NCBI GenBank assembly: GCA_023079485.1 | Contig: CM041083.1 | Location: 154,894,552-154,958,551, forward strand | Length of the DNA stretch: 64,000 bases | Direction of reading: 5' to 3' | Source: Archilochus colubris | Taxonomy: Eukaryota; Chordata; Aves; Apodiformes; Trochilidae | In this document: piece by piece, positions 59,831-64,000 of the stretch | How positions within the stretch are numbered: the stretch's first letter is position 1 | Layout of the letters: every line of letters starts with the position of its first letter | Made by a program: the position numbers and the translations under genes | The notes under the pieces: model-generated | Told to the model about the DNA's origin: nothing | The model's input: the letters and a program-made list of their open reading frames with translations, nothing else | The model's database searches: none

Positions 59831-62489
59831 AATTACTGAAATTATAACTGAAGTTCTGTGATGATGAAACAATAGGTTATGGCTTTCCTTATTATATATA
59901 TCAAGTATTGTATATGGGTGTTCTTGGAACTGTACATCAAACTATTCCTGTTAATGTCAGATTTCTGAGGATAAGAATGCACCACTTCTAGCAAGGATTT
60001 GAATGTAGAATTTTTTATAGAAAAAACATTTTTAATATGCTGTCTCTTGCAAAAATAAATATAGTGTCATTAAATATTTCTATAATTTGAAATAGTATTG
60101 TATGAGTATATGTGCACACACATATGATTAAGCATTTAAAACAGATGAATTTGTAAACAAAGTCACTCCATCCTGAGGTTCAGTGTGAAGGAAACCACTT
60201 GAAACAATGCTGTCACTTAATTACTTGATCTTACTGATTACACTGGCTGCTGGTTTTGTTGCTGAGTATATTTCTGCCGTTATAAGACTAATGAAAATTT
60301 CCTCCATGGGGTTCATCCACATGTGCTGAGAGAGCCACTTTCTAGCATTTTTGAAAAATCATGGAGAATGAGAGAGGTGCGGGAAGACTGGAAGAAAGGT
60401 TTTTGTTATTGCTGCAAAGAGTCCATAGGCTTTTTAATATAGACATAGAGTGCAGTCTCAGGACTTCTTTGGGCTTAATTTGTCCTGAGTTGGTCTTTCC
60501 ACAGAAGTTTAAGGATCAAGTAACTATTTTGTGATGTATGCCCAGCTTTTGGTCTGGAATGCTACAATAAAAACCTATTCAAACTAACACGATGACGATT
60601 CATGAAAATCTCACCTGCCTCAGATTACATGTTCAGTTGTTAGAGGGATGTGTCTAAACTTGTATTGTATCAGTACAAATCCAAAGACTGACTGATTTAT
60701 ACAAACCCAAATCATCCTGAAATGCCCTAGGTTGCCTTACACAGATTTACAGGATTAGTGAAAGAGACAGATAATTTATAGATCTCTGTCATTCCAGAAT
60801 CTGGAGCCCAGAAAGACTACCCCACAAGCTCTAAAATGACACTAGATTCCTATATATGGCCAAGTGGATGAAGCCTTAGTCAGTAGTTGAATCTATTGAC
60901 ACTTGTGGAATTTTAAACACCCCCTCCACATGTAAGAAACTAAATATAAGTGAATTAATTTGTAGCTCCATCCAATCTCTAGGGTAACAGGAACCCATGT
61001 CTGCTGTGATGACATCCCACATGACTTTAGTGCTTGTTTTGTGCTTGTGAAGTCACGCTAGCTGGCACACTGGAGGAATTTTAGAGAAGTTTTTTTACTA
61101 AATATGCAGAAGAGAGAGAGGAGATCCATAAACCAACAAATCTTTATCCCCATTTGCCTCTTAGTTATAAAACAATAAAAAGAGTGATTTTGAATCCACT
61201 GATCCTCTTAAGCAGGGTTGCTACAAGACAAGTGCATCTACAAGTATAGTTTTCTGCTCTTCTTTAACAATATGTGTACCAGATCTGTAAGGGTGTGGGA
61301 TGTGATTATACTCTATAAATCCCACACTGATGTCCCTTCCTAAGTATCCAGACCAGAACAACTATCAGACCTATTGTGAACCCGTCTTAACCATATATCA
61401 GAATTTTTTTTTCACAGGGACATGAGTAGAAACACAGACCTATTGCCACAATGGGGTCAGGATGTAGTTAAGCACCTAGGAAATAGGTCACATTCCTTAC
61501 CTGGCAATATAAAGATAACCAGCATGAAACATATTTGGCATTTAAATACATACTGCGCACATTTTCAGCATTTTTGTCATCCTTCCACCTAAAGTATCAA
61601 AAAGATTGCATCAGTTTGGGACTTCCACTGTTTTAAAAATATATCATGTTAAGTTTTTGATTCTGGGATTTATAAACTTTCCACCTGGTAATTGTGTAGC
61701 TGTGATAGGAGAAAGAAAAGAAAACAAAGAAGGCAGAGTGAAATATTGAGATGAAAAGAGACATTTTTTACTCCAGGCTTGATTCTATAGCCCTGGGGAA
61801 TCTCATGCGTCTTTAATATGTACTGCTGCTTTCTCCTGCCTAATGAGAAGAATAGGTCCAGAGAGAACAGTTCAAAGATAAGTGCTTCAAAGATAGGTTG
61901 CATTTAAAACCATTTTCCCACTATCTTATCTAGTCTGTGGTATCCATGGCCTTTTTTCCTTCTGTCATCTAGTATTTCTGAGCATGAACTGTGGGAAAGG
62001 CTTGAAATTAAGAGCCACATTAGGCAAGAAAATATTTCTTGGCTACTTTTTCTCGAAGAAATATTATTCTCTGCACTTAATGTCTCTGTCCATATTTAAT
62101 GTCTTTTCTCAATTAGTTTTTACCTCCTGTTCTACTTCTTACTTAATTCTCTATTTGACCAGTGACTATGCAGTTTAGGTCTTCTAAACCTGTAACATGA
62201 TTCCTCATTCCCATCCTGCTCCATTTTGTACACAGCAGAATTGTACTTTTTTTAATCTTTAGTAAGGACATACTTCAGATGCAGTGTGTGGAAATGTGAT
62301 TGATCAGCTACAGTCTCTGTCTCAGCTCGCCAATTAATATCAGAGTTATATCCCTATCTGAGTGTTACACAGATAACACAGATACACCTAAAACATTAAA
62401 AAGATTGCATATTTTCAGATATTTCAAAAATAAAAAGGAAAATCCTATATTTACAATAATAATAAATATCATAATTTTCTTATAATGAG
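59831..62489. other. AT-rich non-coding stretch
   Basis: No supported gene or mobile element. Small runs only, including an (AT)-rich piece near 59894-59903. Confidence 0.55.
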
Positions 62490-62659
62490 AATGATAAGCC
62501 ATAGCAATTATCTCCCCAAGGAAATAGTGGATTCCCTAGCACTGGACACTATTAAGATTAATCTGAACAGTGTGCTGGGTCATCTTGTCTATACTGTGAT
62601 TTTCCAAGAAAGGCTGGACCAGATGATCCTTGAGGTCTCTTCGAACCAGGTATCCTATA
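62490..62659 (+). mobile_element. CR1-like LINE 3' end, sense, older subfamily
   Basis: ATCTCCCCAAGGAAATAGTG, then GATTCCCTAGCACTGGACAC, AGTGTGCTGGGTCATCTTGT, AAGAAAGGCTGGACCAGATG and ATCCTTGAGGTCTCTTCGAA, ending at TATCCTATAG. This matches the layout of a CR1 3' end but with a different 3' UTR from the other copies. The octamer tail is reduced to one unit. Confidence 0.82.
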
Positions 62660-64000
62660 GAAACCCAAGAAAGAAGCCCAATAAACCTAACTAGAAAGGA
62701 TTTATGAACTCTTCTTTAATGGCTATTTGGATAGATAATTCGACACCTATAGATATCAAGATATATTGATTGTATATTTTTAAGACAGGGTATTTTTATG
62801 TTTTGGTTCTTTTTTGTTTGTTTTTGAGGAGTTTTGTTTGTTTGTGTTTGGGGTTTTTTTTGTTTGTTTTTGTTTTTATTTTGTTTTGTTTTGTTTTGTT
62901 TTTCCTAAGGGAATCCATTGCTGATGTTGCCTATTACGTTCTGATTCATCCAAAGACATTAATTACATTTAGTCTATCCAGGCATATATTGACCAACAGG
63001 TACACTGATAATTTCATTAGTTAGCAGTTTGTTGACATTAGGGAACAAAGCTATACCTTTTTTAATCAATTTCTGTAAGTGACACTTTCAGTATACAGTA
63101 ATTCTGGAAATGGTATTTTTTAGAGTGAAATTGCTGATCTGCTAGCTTGTATAAAATAATTCCCAAAAGTGCTGCCTTAAAAAGGCACTGCTTCTGGGAA
63201 TGACTAATTAATTTCACAACTTGAAAGGATAGAATAGACAGAACTACAAAAAAGGTTAGCTGTCTTAGGAGCTTTTTGAATTTACTATCAAATGTCATCT
63301 GCCTAGTCTTATATAACAAATCCATTATCAAAGTATGATTATATCTGTGAGTCAAAAAGCTTCTATAAAATATTGATTTAAAATATTTTATATCTTCATC
63401 ACTTTCTGTGTACTGTGATCTTATAAAATCTTATAAATCTATATTAATGTTATGAAATTATGTACCTGTAATCGTATAAAATCAAATACTTACCATATAA
63501 TCTTGAAACATTTTCACTGTATTTGCTCTTATTATACTAAGATAATTGCATACATTAAGAAAAAGTGATGTATTGTAACCTACATTTTATTTACACAGGT
63601 CTTGCAGTGAGAGCATGTTACCATGACACATGTTCAGTGTAATGTTTCTAAGTCATAAAATACTTCACACTCTTCAGAATATCACCACCTGATTGCCATT
63701 CATACTACCACAGCTGCAAGCCAGTCTACCACTCAGAAAAAGGGATTTCGGGTGTAGGTATGTTTCCTGTGATACAAAGGATTTTGTGCAGCCAGTGAAG
63801 AACGACAGAAAGCAGGGGCTGCTGATCACCCCTATGAAAACCAAATAGCTTACAACAAACCTTCAGCCTGGGGCAAAACTTCATGTTGTAGGAAACTAGA
63901 GAAAGTTAATCAAATCCAGGGAAGCCCATAAACAAACACAATATACAATTTGTCATTGTATGTCTATATTTTAATCATACTGTAGATGACTGAATTGAGC
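62660..64000. other. AT-rich non-coding stretch
   Basis: No supported gene. A TTTTG/TTTGT-rich tract occupies 62807-62902. The 84- and 97-codon frames on opposite strands reflect low complexity and AT-rich DNA. Confidence 0.55.
62807..62902 (+). repeat. TTTTG/TTTGT-rich tract
   Basis: About 96 bp of TTTG and TTTTG units, ending in five regular TTTTG units near 62879-62902. Confidence 0.9.

Noticed and set aside
1..64000. CRISPR array, operon or phage-like system
   Set aside because: No regular repeat-spacer array, no clustered co-directional genes; all signs point to a vertebrate nuclear genome.

Overview
This window is vertebrate nuclear DNA, almost certainly from a bird. The main evidence is its many CR1 LINE fragments, several ending in the 8-bp (ATTCTATG)n tail typical of avian CR1. 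A second line of evidence is solo and fragmentary endogenous-retrovirus LTRs of a type I recognise as common in bird genomes. The base composition is AT-rich and no bacterial-style coding is present. A neoavian, perhaps passerine, source is a guess.

I find no host protein-coding gene, rRNA, functional tRNA or CRISPR array. No open frame over 60 codons looks like a host exon. The longest open frame (37811-38797, minus) is the reverse-transcriptase part of a CR1 element. The window reads as an intergenic or large-intronic desert filled with mobile-element remains, although small exons and conserved enhancers cannot be excluded by eye.

Layout: 1-17.7 kb is AT-rich single-copy-looking DNA with scattered CR1 pieces (about 1.4-2.3, 5.3-5.9, 8.1, 8.9, 13.8-14.1, 14.5 kb). 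17.7-19.3 kb holds an LTR (family A here) followed by a decayed primer-binding site and leader. 22.0-24.0 kb is a CR1 split by an LTR-like repeat of about 1 kb (family B). 24.7-25.4 kb has two CR1 pieces. 29.0-30.3 kb holds the best-defined object: a complete short non-autonomous LTR retrotransposon with twin 304-bp LTRs and a perfect 6-bp target duplication. 32.8-35.0 kb has a CR1 plus two copies of an unidentified repeat of 113 and 147 bp. 35.2 and 42.9 kb carry family A LTRs on the minus strand. 37.0-38.85 kb is the youngest large CR1, interrupted by an LTR-like insert that is itself a long hairpin. 45.1-47.3 kb has CR1, family B and a GGAGA microsatellite. 51.6-53.9 kb has family B followed by CR1. 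55.3 kb has another family A LTR. 58.5-59.8 kb is a three-layer nest (CR1, then LTR, then CR1).

Nothing here forms an operon or a co-acting gene set. The recurring theme is nested transposition: at least four LTR-type elements sit inside older CR1 copies, which gives a relative order of insertion. Family labels A, B and C are local to this report.
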